From: Methylococcales bacterium | Lineage (GTDB): Bacteria > Pseudomonadota > Gammaproteobacteria > Methylococcales > Methylomonadaceae | Direction: 5' to 3' | Length of the DNA stretch: 45,919 bases | Assembly: GCA_030654015.1 (NCBI GenBank) | Contig: JAURYI010000124.1 | Coordinates: 1-45,919, forward strand | Shown: positions 18,665 through 26,798 of the stretch, piece after piece | How the letters are laid out: each line of letters opens with the position of its first letter | Numbering within the stretch: position 1 is the first letter of the stretch | Translations under genes and position numbers: made by a program | Notes under the pieces: model-generated | Database searches by the model: none | What the model was told of the DNA's origin: nothing | The model's input: only the letters and a program-made list of their open reading frames with translations

Positions 18665-19270
18665 ATGAGTAGTTACCTGAAAAATAGTGATCATTTAGAT
18701 CAAGAACTGGTGTTGCGCGTGCAGCGTGGCGACAAATCGGCATTTGATTTTTTAGTGCTGAAATATCAGCATAAAATCATTCAGCTGGTGAATCGTTATG
18801 TCAAAGACTCCAGCGAAGCTCAAGATGTGGCACAAGAAGTGTTTATTAAAGCCTATCGCGCCATCAGCAGTTTTCGCGGTGATGCGGCGTTTTATACTTG
18901 GCTGTACCGTATTGCGATTAATACCGCAAAAAATGATTTAGTAGCTCGTTCAAGACGACATACCAATGATCAGATAGATATTCAGAATGCCGAAGTGATT
19001 GAACACGCGCTGCAATTGCAAAACACCGATACCCCTGAAACCGAGTTGTTAAATCAGGAAATAGTGGCTACCATTAAAAAAGCCATTGATGAGCTGCCCG
19101 AAGATATGCGTATTGCCATTACCCTCTGTGAATTTGAGGGCTTGAGTTACGAAGCTATTGCCCAAACTATGAACTGTCCTGTCGGCACGGTACGCTCGCG
19201 TATTTTTAGAGCGCGTGAAGCCATTGACCACCAATTAACGCCCCTGCTCACACACGGTGACTTTCGATGA
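18665..19270 (+). CDS. rpoE: RNA polymerase sigma factor RpoE (sigma-E/AlgU)
   Basis: An ECF sigma factor of 201 residues directing envelope-stress transcription. DQELVLRVQRGDKSAFDFLV starts sigma region 2, EAQDVAQEVFIKAYRA and FYTWLYRIAINTAKN complete region 2, and region 4 has LPEDMRIAITLCEFEGLSYE followed by CPVGTVRSRIFRAREAI. The match to RpoE/AlgU is strong. It overlaps the anti-sigma gene by four bases (ATGA) and is followed by degP, the usual stress cluster, and lies divergent to nadB. No clear Shine-Dalgarno is seen. Confidence 0.96.
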   Translation: MSSYLKNSDHLDQELVLRVQRGDKSAFDFLVLKYQHKIIQLVNRYVKDSSEAQDVAQEVFIKAYRAISSFRGDAAFYTWLYRIAINTAKNDLVARSRRHTNDQIDIQNAEVIEHALQLQNTDTPETELLNQEIVATIKKAIDELPEDMRIAITLCEFEGLSYEAIAQTMNCPVGTVRSRIFRAREAIDHQLTPLLTHGDFR

Positions 19271-19521
19271 TTGAAAAAATATCCCGCTTCCTAGATGATG
19301 ATCTCAGTCATGATGAGGTTCTGCACTTATTACAAACCATTCAGGAACAACCTGAATTAAAAGACGCATTAAAGCGTTATGCTGCGGTGAGTCATGCGAT
19401 AAAAACCGATGATTTTTTATGGATTCCCACTGATTTTGCTACCCGCATTCAGCAAACCATTCATCAAAGCTCAGTTGAGGACTTGACTTGTCAAGCGACC
19501 GATAGTTATTCGTTACAATAA
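19267..19521 (+). CDS. rseA: short RseA-like anti-sigma factor without membrane segment
   Basis: Only 84 residues. IEKISRFLDDDLSHDEVLHL and LKRYAAVSHAIKTD match the cytoplasmic sigma-E-binding domain of RseA/MucA, which covers the -10 and -35 binding faces of the sigma factor. RseA and MucA are normally near 200 residues, with a membrane helix cut by DegS and RseP and a periplasmic RseB-binding part. Here the frame ends right after the N-terminal domain, and only 29 bases separate it from degP, so a frameshifted continuation is excluded. Overlap with rpoE (ATGA) suggests coupling. It would be a soluble inhibitor, so release of sigma-E must work differently. Confidence 0.8.
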   Translation: MIEKISRFLDDDLSHDEVLHLLQTIQEQPELKDALKRYAAVSHAIKTDDFLWIPTDFATRIQQTIHQSSVEDLTCQATDSYSLQ

Positions 19522-19550
19522 TTTTTATTCTGTTAAAAAACGGAGATTTT

Positions 19551-20963
19551 ATGTTCAAACATATCAGATGGTATTTATTTTTATTGGTGCTGGTCAGCCA
19601 ACAAGCGTTGGCACAACTGCCCGATTTTACTGACATGGTAAAAACCAATGGCGCGTCGGTAGTCAATATCAGCACCACGCAAAAAGCCAAAGAACCCACA
19701 GAACTCAGCGGCAAAGAACCACAACTGCCCGAAGGAATGCCGCCCGAAATGGAAGAGTTGTTCAAGCACTTCTATAAAAATCCTGATGGCGAAGACGAAG
19801 ATGAAGGCGGCGATGAAGGCGCGCAATCGCTGGGTTCAGGTTTCATCATTTCCAAAGATGGCTATATTTTAACCAATCATCATGTGGTTAAAAATGCCGA
19901 TGAAATCATCGTTAAATTATCTGATCGCAGAGAATTGGTTGCCAAACTGATTGGTTCTGATGCGCGTACCGATGTGGCAGTGTTAAAAGTCGATGCCGCT
20001 GATTTACCTGCCGTCACGATTGGTTCGCCTGAACAACTGAAAGTCGGCGAATGGGTGCTGGCAATCGGTTCACCGTTCGGCTTTGAACAATCAGCCACCG
20101 CAGGTATCGTCAGTGCCAAAGGGCGCAGCTTACCAGGTGGTAACTATGTGCCGTTTATTCAAACTGACGTGGCTATTAATCCAGGTAACTCAGGCGGCCC
20201 TTTGTTTAATATGGAAGGTAAAGTTGTCGGTATCAACTCGCAGATTTACAGCCGTACAGGCGGCTTTATGGGACTGTCGTTCTCCATTCCCATGGACGTA
20301 GTGATGAATGTTGTTGATCAGATAAAAACCAATGGTAAAGCAACACATGGCTGGTTAGGTGTGCAAATACAAGATGTTACGCGCAAACTGGCAGAATCGT
20401 TCGGTATGAAAAACCCCCAAGGCGCGTTAGTGGCAAGAATTGTCCCCGACAGCCCTGCCTCACACGCTGATATACAAATCGGCGACATTATCACTGAATT
20501 TAACGGTCAAGCTGTTGAAAAATCAGGTGATTTACCGCCTATGGTCGGTGTTACGCCCATCAATAAAGAAGCGACCCTGAAAATCATTCGCCAAAATGAA
20601 ACCAAAACCGTGACGTTTAAAGTGGGCTTATTACCCGATCAGGATAAAAAAGCCGTTAAAACTAAAGCCGAGGTAAAACCATCCAATAAATTAGGCGTTA
20701 AAGTCGGTGATTTAACCACGGAAGAAAGAGAAGCGACACAAGTGCCTAAAGGTGGCGTAATCGTGCGCGAAGCAGAAAAAGGCGTTGCTAAAGACGCAGG
20801 TATCAGCCGTGGTGATGTCATTTTACGCATTCAAAATGAAGTCATTAACAACGTGGATGATTTTGAAAAAGTCATCAAAAAACTGCCTGTTGATAAATCC
20901 ATTGCCCTTTTAATTCAACATCGTGGCAGCCCCGCTTTTTTGGCATTAAAACTAAATAAATAA
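19551..20963 (+). CDS. degP: periplasmic serine protease DegP/MucD
   Basis: A Do-family protease/chaperone of 470 residues that degrades misfolded envelope proteins. The signal peptide ends at QQALA. The catalytic triad is His111 (in NHHVV), Asp141 (RTDVAVLKV) and Ser214 (GNSGGPLFN). Two PDZ domains follow (about residues 260-350, starting near GWLGVQIQDVT, and 380-470, with GVIVREAEKGVAKDAGISRGD). An acidic Glu/Asp-Gly loop (near residues 80-92) precedes the protease core. It follows the anti-sigma gene by 29 bases, with CGGAG before the ATG, and is the expected sigma-E target. Confidence 0.95.
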   Translation: MFKHIRWYLFLLVLVSQQALAQLPDFTDMVKTNGASVVNISTTQKAKEPTELSGKEPQLPEGMPPEMEELFKHFYKNPDGEDEDEGGDEGAQSLGSGFIISKDGYILTNHHVVKNADEIIVKLSDRRELVAKLIGSDARTDVAVLKVDAADLPAVTIGSPEQLKVGEWVLAIGSPFGFEQSATAGIVSAKGRSLPGGNYVPFIQTDVAINPGNSGGPLFNMEGKVVGINSQIYSRTGGFMGLSFSIPMDVVMNVVDQIKTNGKATHGWLGVQIQDVTRKLAESFGMKNPQGALVARIVPDSPASHADIQIGDIITEFNGQAVEKSGDLPPMVGVTPINKEATLKIIRQNETKTVTFKVGLLPDQDKKAVKTKAEVKPSNKLGVKVGDLTTEEREATQVPKGGVIVREAEKGVAKDAGISRGDVILRIQNEVINNVDDFEKVIKKLPVDKSIALLIQHRGSPAFLALKLNK

Positions 20964-21049
20964 CATGGTCGTTGGTCGGGGTGTCGCTCTGCGCACCTCG
21001 ACACTACATTGCATTGCCTCATTCCCATCGCACACCAGAGAATATCATC

Positions 21050-22903
21050 ATGGATTTTGCCTTAGAAAAATTTGAATGTCTCGCCTATTCACGCCAATAT
21101 GAGCTTGCCATACAGGAATTACTGAAATTACTGCAAATGCTGGACAGTGGTTATGGCTCATTCAACGAAAATTTCAGCTCCAGTACCATACAGGCAATGC
21201 AGGTTAATTCTGATTTAGTCGATTTGCATATTCTGAGCCGTATTGCAGCCGCAACCACCGCGTTATTCTCCGACCCCGAATTTCATTTTTCTGAAACAGG
21301 CTTTATTCAGGTTATTCAATATCACCGCTGGCTGTCGCTGATATTTGCCGTCAGTCCATTTCGTAATGCCGATCACATCATTCGTTCTTTTAATCAGAAC
21401 GGACATTTCAGTACACCGCTACAGGTTGATAACAAAAATCTGGCAAAATTTTGTCTGCTGTATTCGCTGGAATCGGAAATTGATATTGATTTGGATGCTT
21501 TTTGGCAGATTAATACCCTACTAGCAGCCAATTTGTATCTTGTCTTAATGTCGTCACGGTTTATTTCCAGCCCCGAAGCTCATGCGAAACGTGAAACCTT
21601 ATTACGCTGGCTACCCGATCGGTTAGCGGAAATCGGCACGATAGATCAACTGCCTGTGGGTATTTTTCACGATGTGTATATGCACTGTAGTTATTCAGGT
21701 TATGCAGGCAAACACAACATCAAAGCGGCGATTAATCAGCTATTACGCAATAAACTGGAAGAACTCGGTTTTAAAGACCGAATAGCCCCTGCACGGTTGC
21801 CCGCTACAGGCAAACCCGTGATGCTGGTAGTACCCGAATGGTTTTATTCCAGTCATGCCGTGTATCGGGTATTAGCCAAAGCCATACGCAAAGCCCGCGA
21901 TCAGTTTCATCTGATTTGTCTGGGCGACCCAGCAACCACAGATAACACAGGGAGTGCGGTATTTGATGAATTTATTGAACGTACCGACGGTGGCGACATC
22001 CCCGCTTTATGTCAGCAAATACTGAATATCGCCGAAGAACGGGATGTGCAGGTACTGTATATGCCCAGCGTCGGTATGACTTTGTACACCATGTTTTTGG
22101 CTAATCTGCGCTTTGCTCCGCTGCAAATCACCACACTGGGACATTCTGCCAGTACCTTCGCGCCGCAAATGGATTATTTTGTTATTGATGAAGATTTTGT
22201 CGGTGATGAAGCGTGCTTTTCTGAAAAAGTCATTAAAACCCCCAACGATGCGTTTCCGTTTACACCGTTTGCGCAAAATATGGACGACATCCCGCAAGCT
22301 CCATTACGCAACGCCCCTGCCGTGGTAGAAATTGCCATGGTGGCATCCACCATGAAACTCAACCCCGATTTTTTATACACCTGTCGGCTCATCGCCGAAC
22401 AATCACCCACCCCCGTGCATTTTCAATTTTTTATCGGCGCGGCACGCGGCTTAGTCGGTTTACAAGTTGCGCAAGTGGTCGAACGTTATCTGGGACAATG
22501 GGCAAGTGTGCATTTACAACAAGGTTATGGCGACTACCTGCAAAAATTATCCGCCTGTGATTTGTACATCAATCCGTTTCCCTTCGGCAACATGAACGGG
22601 ATTGTTGATTTACTGTCCGTGGGCTTGGTGGGCATCTGTAAATCAGGTAATGAGCCACATGAACACATCGACCAAGGTTTGTTTGAACGACTGGGAATGC
22701 CCAGCTGGTTAGTCACTACAAGCAATGAAGAGTATATTGCCGCTGCACTGCGGCTGATTAATAACCATGAAGAACGTCTGGCGATACGCTCCAACCTTGA
22801 TGGACGTGCTGCTATCAATCGGTTATTCGAAGGGCGTGAAGAAATATTCGGGCAGATGGTACAAGATGTGCATCAGGCACTGATTGCACAGCAAGCGGAT
22901 TGA
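21050..22903 (+). CDS. HMW1C/NGT-type cytoplasmic N-glycosyltransferase (GT41)
   Basis: The 617-residue protein resembles HMW1C and Actinobacillus pleuropneumoniae NGT along its whole length (both about 620). These enzymes put glucose or galactose from UDP-sugar onto asparagine in Asn-X-Ser/Thr of adhesins in the cytoplasm. Shared landmarks are the N-terminal helical domain (DLHILSRIAAATTALFSDPE), HDVYMHCSY (about 204), the SSHAVYR segment, YMPSVGM, ASTMKLNP (about 432, with the catalytic-site Lys), NPFPFGNMNGIVD (about 508) and EPHEHIDQGLFERLGMP. The ATG at 21050 is preferred over an upstream GTG-type frame opening. It follows degP by 86 bases. No adhesin substrate is visible here. Confidence 0.92.
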   Translation: MDFALEKFECLAYSRQYELAIQELLKLLQMLDSGYGSFNENFSSSTIQAMQVNSDLVDLHILSRIAAATTALFSDPEFHFSETGFIQVIQYHRWLSLIFAVSPFRNADHIIRSFNQNGHFSTPLQVDNKNLAKFCLLYSLESEIDIDLDAFWQINTLLAANLYLVLMSSRFISSPEAHAKRETLLRWLPDRLAEIGTIDQLPVGIFHDVYMHCSYSGYAGKHNIKAAINQLLRNKLEELGFKDRIAPARLPATGKPVMLVVPEWFYSSHAVYRVLAKAIRKARDQFHLICLGDPATTDNTGSAVFDEFIERTDGGDIPALCQQILNIAEERDVQVLYMPSVGMTLYTMFLANLRFAPLQITTLGHSASTFAPQMDYFVIDEDFVGDEACFSEKVIKTPNDAFPFTPFAQNMDDIPQAPLRNAPAVVEIAMVASTMKLNPDFLYTCRLIAEQSPTPVHFQFFIGAARGLVGLQVAQVVERYLGQWASVHLQQGYGDYLQKLSACDLYINPFPFGNMNGIVDLLSVGLVGICKSGNEPHEHIDQGLFERLGMPSWLVTTSNEEYIAAALRLINNHEERLAIRSNLDGRAAINRLFEGREEIFGQMVQDVHQALIAQQAD

Positions 22904-22970
22904 CCATCCTAGTAATGTATACCATAATCTTCACCCCCGAGGATTACATAATAATAACGTGGAGAGAACA

Positions 22971-23372
22971 ATGTCTTTAATGACGTGGACTGTTGAACAA
23001 CATGGTACAAATGTTGGTTTTGCCGATGATGAACATAAAAATGTATTTAAAAACCTTAATATACTTTATGACTTAAGAATGGGAGGTGCGGGAAGACCTG
23101 AAATAACCGAGCAAACCGATATTGTGCTGAATATCGTTGCCGCGCATTTTGCCCACGAAGAACAGGAAATGCAGGCAAAAAAATTTGTCGGTTATGAGCG
23201 TCACAAAGCCGAGCATGACGATTTAATAAATACCTGCATCGCAATGGAAACAAAAATCAAGGCTGGCGAATTGGAACTCAGTAAAAGATTATGCCAATTG
23301 ATTAAAAGCTGGTTTGACAGTCATATTCCCGAATATGACAGAGCCTACGCGCACACCTTAAACAACGGTTAA
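22971..23372 (+). CDS. bacteriohemerythrin
   Basis: A single-domain hemerythrin of 133 residues. The seven di-iron ligands can be followed: His in DDEHKNVF, His and Glu in AHFAHEEQEM, two His in RHKAEHDD, and His and Asp in SHIPEYDRAY. The ATG at 22971 has GGAGAG nine bases upstream. Hemerythrins bind oxygen reversibly; in methanotrophs and other microaerophiles they are thought to supply or sense oxygen, or protect enzymes. It may share a transcript with the upstream glycosyltransferase (67-base gap) but no functional link is obvious. Confidence 0.92.
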   Translation: MSLMTWTVEQHGTNVGFADDEHKNVFKNLNILYDLRMGGAGRPEITEQTDIVLNIVAAHFAHEEQEMQAKKFVGYERHKAEHDDLINTCIAMETKIKAGELELSKRLCQLIKSWFDSHIPEYDRAYAHTLNNG

Positions 23373-23413
23373 TACTCACGACCATTTTACCGTTCGTTCG
23401 CCCGTCAGTGGTA

Positions 23414-23447
23414 TGCCCATAGTTTAAGAAAAACTTAACTGTGGGCA
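23414..23447. terminator. hairpin between hemerythrin and DUF1499 genes
   Basis: TGCCCATAGTTTAAG and CTTAACTGTGGGCA pair with one bulge and one G-T wobble around an A-rich loop. It lies between convergent genes and has no strong U-tract; a terminator is the likely role. Confidence 0.5.
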
Positions 23448-23480
23448 GCGACACTTAAACGGACACTATCCCCCGTTTAA

Positions 23481-23909
23481 TTATTCAATAACGCCCGCTG
23501 TTTTCAACTGCGCACGCAACTGTTCAACCCGCTTACGATTGACACCAAAATCCCCATAACCGATACGCGACGCAGAGCGAATATGAAACAACCGCGCCTC
23601 GCTATCCAACAGCACATCAATATCATCTACAAAGCGAAACACCAGCGACGTTGCCTCAGCATGAAGGGTGTTTTCTTTTTCCTCGGTTATCACAGTGCGC
23701 TCTTGACTCAATAAGGCGTTTTTTAACGCCAGACTAGCGGTATTAATTGCCCCGACAATTTTAAAAGGCGCGATAAAATGCGCCTGATCGGTCGCTAAAC
23801 TGGATACACAATTCGGACTGGCAGGACACGGTGCCAAGGTTTTTTCTGCCGCGTGACTGGTTAATCCGAACATCATAAAAATAATCGCAAAAAGTGTTTT
23901 AGAATTCAT
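23481..23909 (-). CDS. DUF1499 family secreted protein
   Basis: A 142-residue protein with a signal peptide (MNSKTLFAIIFMMFGLTSHA) and the DUF1499 core CPASPNCVSS, followed by the conserved HAEATSLVFRFVDD and RSASRIGYGDFGVNRKRVEQL. Family function is unknown. Paired cysteines (C28, C34) may form a disulfide. It lies 23 bases after the MarR gene on the same strand and may be under the same promoter. Confidence 0.85.
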   Translation of the reverse strand: MNSKTLFAIIFMMFGLTSHAAEKTLAPCPASPNCVSSLATDQAHFIAPFKIVGAINTASLALKNALLSQERTVITEEKENTLHAEATSLVFRFVDDIDVLLDSEARLFHIRSASRIGYGDFGVNRKRVEQLRAQLKTAGVIE

Positions 23910-23932
23910 GAAAAATACCGCTGCTGTGGTTG

Positions 23933-24492
23933 CTACAAAATATTATGCTCTTGACATATTTTTTCACTGTCACTGTCACTGAGTAATTCTTTCGTTAAAT
24001 TACACTGAAAGCCTGTGGGCAGTGTCATAAAATGCTGACAGGTTTTACACAAACCAAACGATTGTGAACGATTGGCTTTTTGCAATGCCATCAATGCTTT
24101 AACGAAAATCATTTCATGATTCACAAACTCGTTTTCTTTAAAAATGACCGCCGCCTGTTTAAATAACTCCGACTGCCGTGCCTGTTGTAACATCGTCTCG
24201 CCTTCAGGCAACAAACTCAGATGCACAACGCGTCGATCTGCAACATCGGCGGTTTTTTTACATAGCCTTTTTTTTCCAGTAACAACAACGTTTGCGACAC
24301 CGTACCCCGCGTCATGCCTAAATAATTAGTGAGTGCGGCGGGAGTATCGCTATAACGATTACAACGCGATAAATAGTCCAGCACTTGCAAATGGACGGGT
24401 TGCAATCCCAATTCAGCGCATTTTTTACGCTCTTCTGAACGAATTAATGCCGTCATACGTTCAATCAAATCAAATACATCAACTGCTTCCAT
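23933..24492 (-). CDS. MarR-family transcriptional regulator, split by a -1 frameshift
   Basis: Two overlapping frames together make one MarR regulator. The first (from ATG 24492) gives the winged-helix domain up to LLLEKKGYVKK. The second continues TADVADRRVVHLSLLPEGE, the conserved wing, and runs to 23933. They join by one base of back-slip at seven A residues (complement of 24253-24259). In the zero frame this reads GTA AAA AAA, giving A_AAA_AAA, the classic -1 slippery heptamer. A programmed shift, an indel error and a real mutation are all possible; unslipped, the product stops after 91 residues. The C-terminus has CKTC, a Cys in FQCN and a Cys in KICQEH, perhaps a metal or redox site. 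Confidence 0.75.
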
Positions 24493-24521
24493 AGAACCTA
24501 TACTGAGCGTGATTAATTAAG

Positions 24522-24551
24522 TTGACACCAAAATATAGTCTACTCTATTAT
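24522..24551 (+). promoter_or_regulatory. promoter and possible MarR operator for the DUF2024 gene
   Basis: TTGACA (24522-24527) and TATTAT (24546-24551) are 18 bases apart on the plus strand. Overlapping the -10 box is an imperfect palindrome ATAGTCTACTCTAT (24535-24548, 10 of 14 positions symmetric), a plausible site for the divergently encoded MarR protein. Its leader to the ATG is about 85 bases. Confidence 0.5.
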
Positions 24552-24644
24552 TAGGTATCGAATCGACATTATTATGCCCCGCGAATAAATTACTTTACCT
24601 AATTTACCACGCAGATTAAATACCGACTTTTTAAAGGAGCTGTC

Positions 24645-24908
24645 ATGCCTGAATCCCATGTATTTGATACCCATGCAAAAACAGCTAAAGGCAAGATTAT
24701 ACACTTTGATGTGATACTCGATGAACAAGATCAGCAAAAAGCCTTGGAATATGCACAAAAATGGTTGCAAAGTATCGGCGAAACTGATGCAACCGTCACA
24801 TCAGGCAACTGTTTTTTTTGTCACAGCATGGAAGTTTCTGACGAAATGAGAGCGCAAATCAACGCCGAAGGTTATGCCATTTATAAGCTGGAAGGTTGCC
24901 CAAAATAG
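24645..24908 (+). CDS. DUF2024 family protein
   Basis: The 87-residue protein has the features of DUF2024: SHVFDTHAKT at the N-terminus, GKIIHFDVILDE, ALEYAQKWLQSIGE, CFFCHS and the C-terminal YAIYKLEGC. The function of this small, single-domain family is unknown; CFFC and the last Cys suggest metal binding or redox sensitivity. AGGAG precedes the ATG. Divergent from a MarR gene that itself has a cysteine-rich tail, so the pair may be one redox- or metal-responsive unit (inference). Confidence 0.85.
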   Translation: MPESHVFDTHAKTAKGKIIHFDVILDEQDQQKALEYAQKWLQSIGETDATVTSGNCFFCHSMEVSDEMRAQINAEGYAIYKLEGCPK

Positions 24909-24939
24909 CGCGTAAAAAACCCGTTCCCGTTTACCTGTA

Positions 24940-24960
24940 CAGCGATTATAAAAATCGCTG
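24940..24960. terminator. hairpin after the DUF2024 gene
   Basis: CAGCGATT, loop ATAAA, AATCGCTG is a perfect eight-base stem 31 bases after the stop codon. The following bases (CTTGATTCTA) are only moderately T-rich. Confidence 0.45.
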
Positions 24961-25030
24961 CTTGATTCTATAGGCTGCTAATTGCTATAACATCAAGATT
25001 ACGAACCATCAACAAAAAAAGGTAACTCGA

Positions 25031-26116
25031 ATGAACGACAAAACAAAATTACGCTGGGGTATTTTAGGGGCGGCTCGCATCAACGAGCGTTTAATGCCTG
25101 CCATTGTTGGTGCATCGAATGCAGAATTAGTGGCTATTGCCAGTCGTCGCCCCGATGCGGCAGCGCAAACGCTGGAAAAATATGCACCCGAACAACAAAA
25201 CGTCCGCATCTATCATGATCGTGAAGTCTTGCTCAACGACCCCGATATAGACGCTGTCTATATTCCGCTTGCCAATTATGAACACGCTGAATGGGCATTA
25301 CGCGCCATTAAACAGGGCAAACACGTCTTGTGTGAAAAGCCCATGGCGTTGAGCGTAGCGGCTATCGAGTCTATCTATATTGCCGCACAGGAACATAACG
25401 TCAAGGTCATGGAAGGCTTTATGTACCGTTTTCACCCGCAACACGCGCGAGTTCAGGAACTGATAGCCTCAGGGCTTATCGGTGAAATTCGCTCCGTCCG
25501 CAGCAGTTTTTCTTTCATGATGCGCCCTGCCAGAATGTATCGCCTAGCCGAAAGCGTCGAAAACGGTGGCGGTGCGATGTGGGACATCGGTTGCTACGCC
25601 ATTCATTGCGCCCGCTTATTTTTCAATCAAGAACCTGTTGCCGTCACCGCATTTTCTAAACACGTTGCCAGCGGTGCGGATATAACCACCAGCGGTATTA
25701 TTGATTTTGGTGAGGGAAAATTCGCCCATTTTGATTTTAGTTTTGAACGCGCCCGCCGCTGTGAATATGAAATTATTGGCACAAAAGGCGGTATCAAATG
25801 CCACAACGTGTGGGCGATGCCGACCGATACGCCTATCATTTCATGGTGGACAGAAGACGGACAACAAGAACAGGAACAACTCGCGCCAGCCAACCATTTT
25901 CAGCTGGAAATCGAGCATTTCAGTCAATGCGTGCTAGACGGTCAAGATCCGCTGTTATCGCTGGAAGATGCAAAAAATAACTGTCAACTTATCGTTGCCG
26001 CCCTGCAATCGGTGCAAGAACAACAAGCTGTTAAGGGTAACGCACTCAGAATGTGGACATTTAAAAGAAAGCGCAGTCGTGAAGTACAAAATGTAAGTGA
26101 TTCGGACGATTACTAG
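25031..26116 (+). CDS. Gfo/Idh/MocA family NAD(P)-dependent oxidoreductase
   Basis: A 361-residue dehydrogenase. RWGILGAARINERLMPAI is the Rossmann nucleotide-binding segment, AVYIPLANYEHAEWALRAI and VLCEKPMAL carry the EKP motif with the catalytic-site Lys, and GGGAMWDIGCYAIH belongs to the C-terminal substrate domain of the family. Members act on sugars, inositols or dihydrodiols; the substrate cannot be given. A C-terminal tail (KRKRSREVQNVSDSDD) follows the domain. AAGG lies upstream of the ATG. It appears to be a single-gene unit, with no linked sugar-metabolism genes. Confidence 0.9.
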   Translation: MNDKTKLRWGILGAARINERLMPAIVGASNAELVAIASRRPDAAAQTLEKYAPEQQNVRIYHDREVLLNDPDIDAVYIPLANYEHAEWALRAIKQGKHVLCEKPMALSVAAIESIYIAAQEHNVKVMEGFMYRFHPQHARVQELIASGLIGEIRSVRSSFSFMMRPARMYRLAESVENGGGAMWDIGCYAIHCARLFFNQEPVAVTAFSKHVASGADITTSGIIDFGEGKFAHFDFSFERARRCEYEIIGTKGGIKCHNVWAMPTDTPIISWWTEDGQQEQEQLAPANHFQLEIEHFSQCVLDGQDPLLSLEDAKNNCQLIVAALQSVQEQQAVKGNALRMWTFKRKRSREVQNVSDSDDY

Positions 26117-26186
26117 AGTTTGGTATAAAATAGAAATGGTAATTCATTATAAGAAAAATTTCCCCTGTCGCTAAGAGAACAACCCA

Positions 26187-26747
26187 ATGAACATGAAAAA
26201 AAACGAAACTGTCGAAGAATCCACACCTCATGCACAAAACGCCGTCGTGCAAACGGCAGATACTGATAACAGCCAGAATGTCGGCAAAATCCGCGATATT
26301 ATTTTTGGCGGGCAAATGCGTGAATACGACAATCGTTTTACGTCACTGGAAGAGCGTTTCAATAAAGAAAGTCTGCGCTTACGTCAGGATATGGAACAAC
26401 GTATGAATTCGCTGGAAACCTTGGTACAAGGCGAGTTTGAAGCCTTAACCGATAAATTGCGTCTGGAGAAAAAAGAACGCAATGATAGCCTGCTTTCCAT
26501 AGAATCGACGCTGAAAAAAGCCAATGAATTACTCAGTCAGCGGTTAGGCGATTTGGAAAATAAAAGCCTTGATGAAATGCGTAAACTGCGTAATCAAGAG
26601 CATGAAGATATTAAAAATCTGCGTAGTAGTCTGCAACAGTTACGCGAAGAAACTAACGCGCAATTTGAGAAGGAACTGGACATATTGCGTAAAACTAAAG
26701 TGGATCGCTCCAGCGTTGCCGCGTTATTTGCAGGCGGCAACATTTAA
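26187..26747 (+). CDS. coiled-coil protein, first gene of a GTPase signalling cluster
   Basis: A 186-residue soluble protein. A disordered acidic N-terminus (1-32) leads to the conserved-looking IRDIIFGGQMREYDNRF, then a nearly unbroken coiled coil (about 50-170) rich in Glu, Lys, Leu and Arg heptads (EERFNKESLRLRQDMEQR and on), ending SSVAALFAGGNI. No enzyme motif. The next gene begins 51 bases later on the same strand. I infer a scaffold or tether for the GTPase or OmpA-like partner encoded downstream. I do not know a named family for it. Confidence 0.8.
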   Translation: MNMKKNETVEESTPHAQNAVVQTADTDNSQNVGKIRDIIFGGQMREYDNRFTSLEERFNKESLRLRQDMEQRMNSLETLVQGEFEALTDKLRLEKKERNDSLLSIESTLKKANELLSQRLGDLENKSLDEMRKLRNQEHEDIKNLRSSLQQLREETNAQFEKELDILRKTKVDRSSVAALFAGGNI

Positions 26748-26798
26748 CAAGATGCGTTTTAACCCAGTGAACAATGCTGATTGTCTATTGTTGCCATA

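Noticed and set aside
19521-19550. Frameshifted remainder of rseA
   Set aside because: Only 29 bases separate the anti-sigma stop from the degP start, too short for a membrane helix or periplasmic domain.
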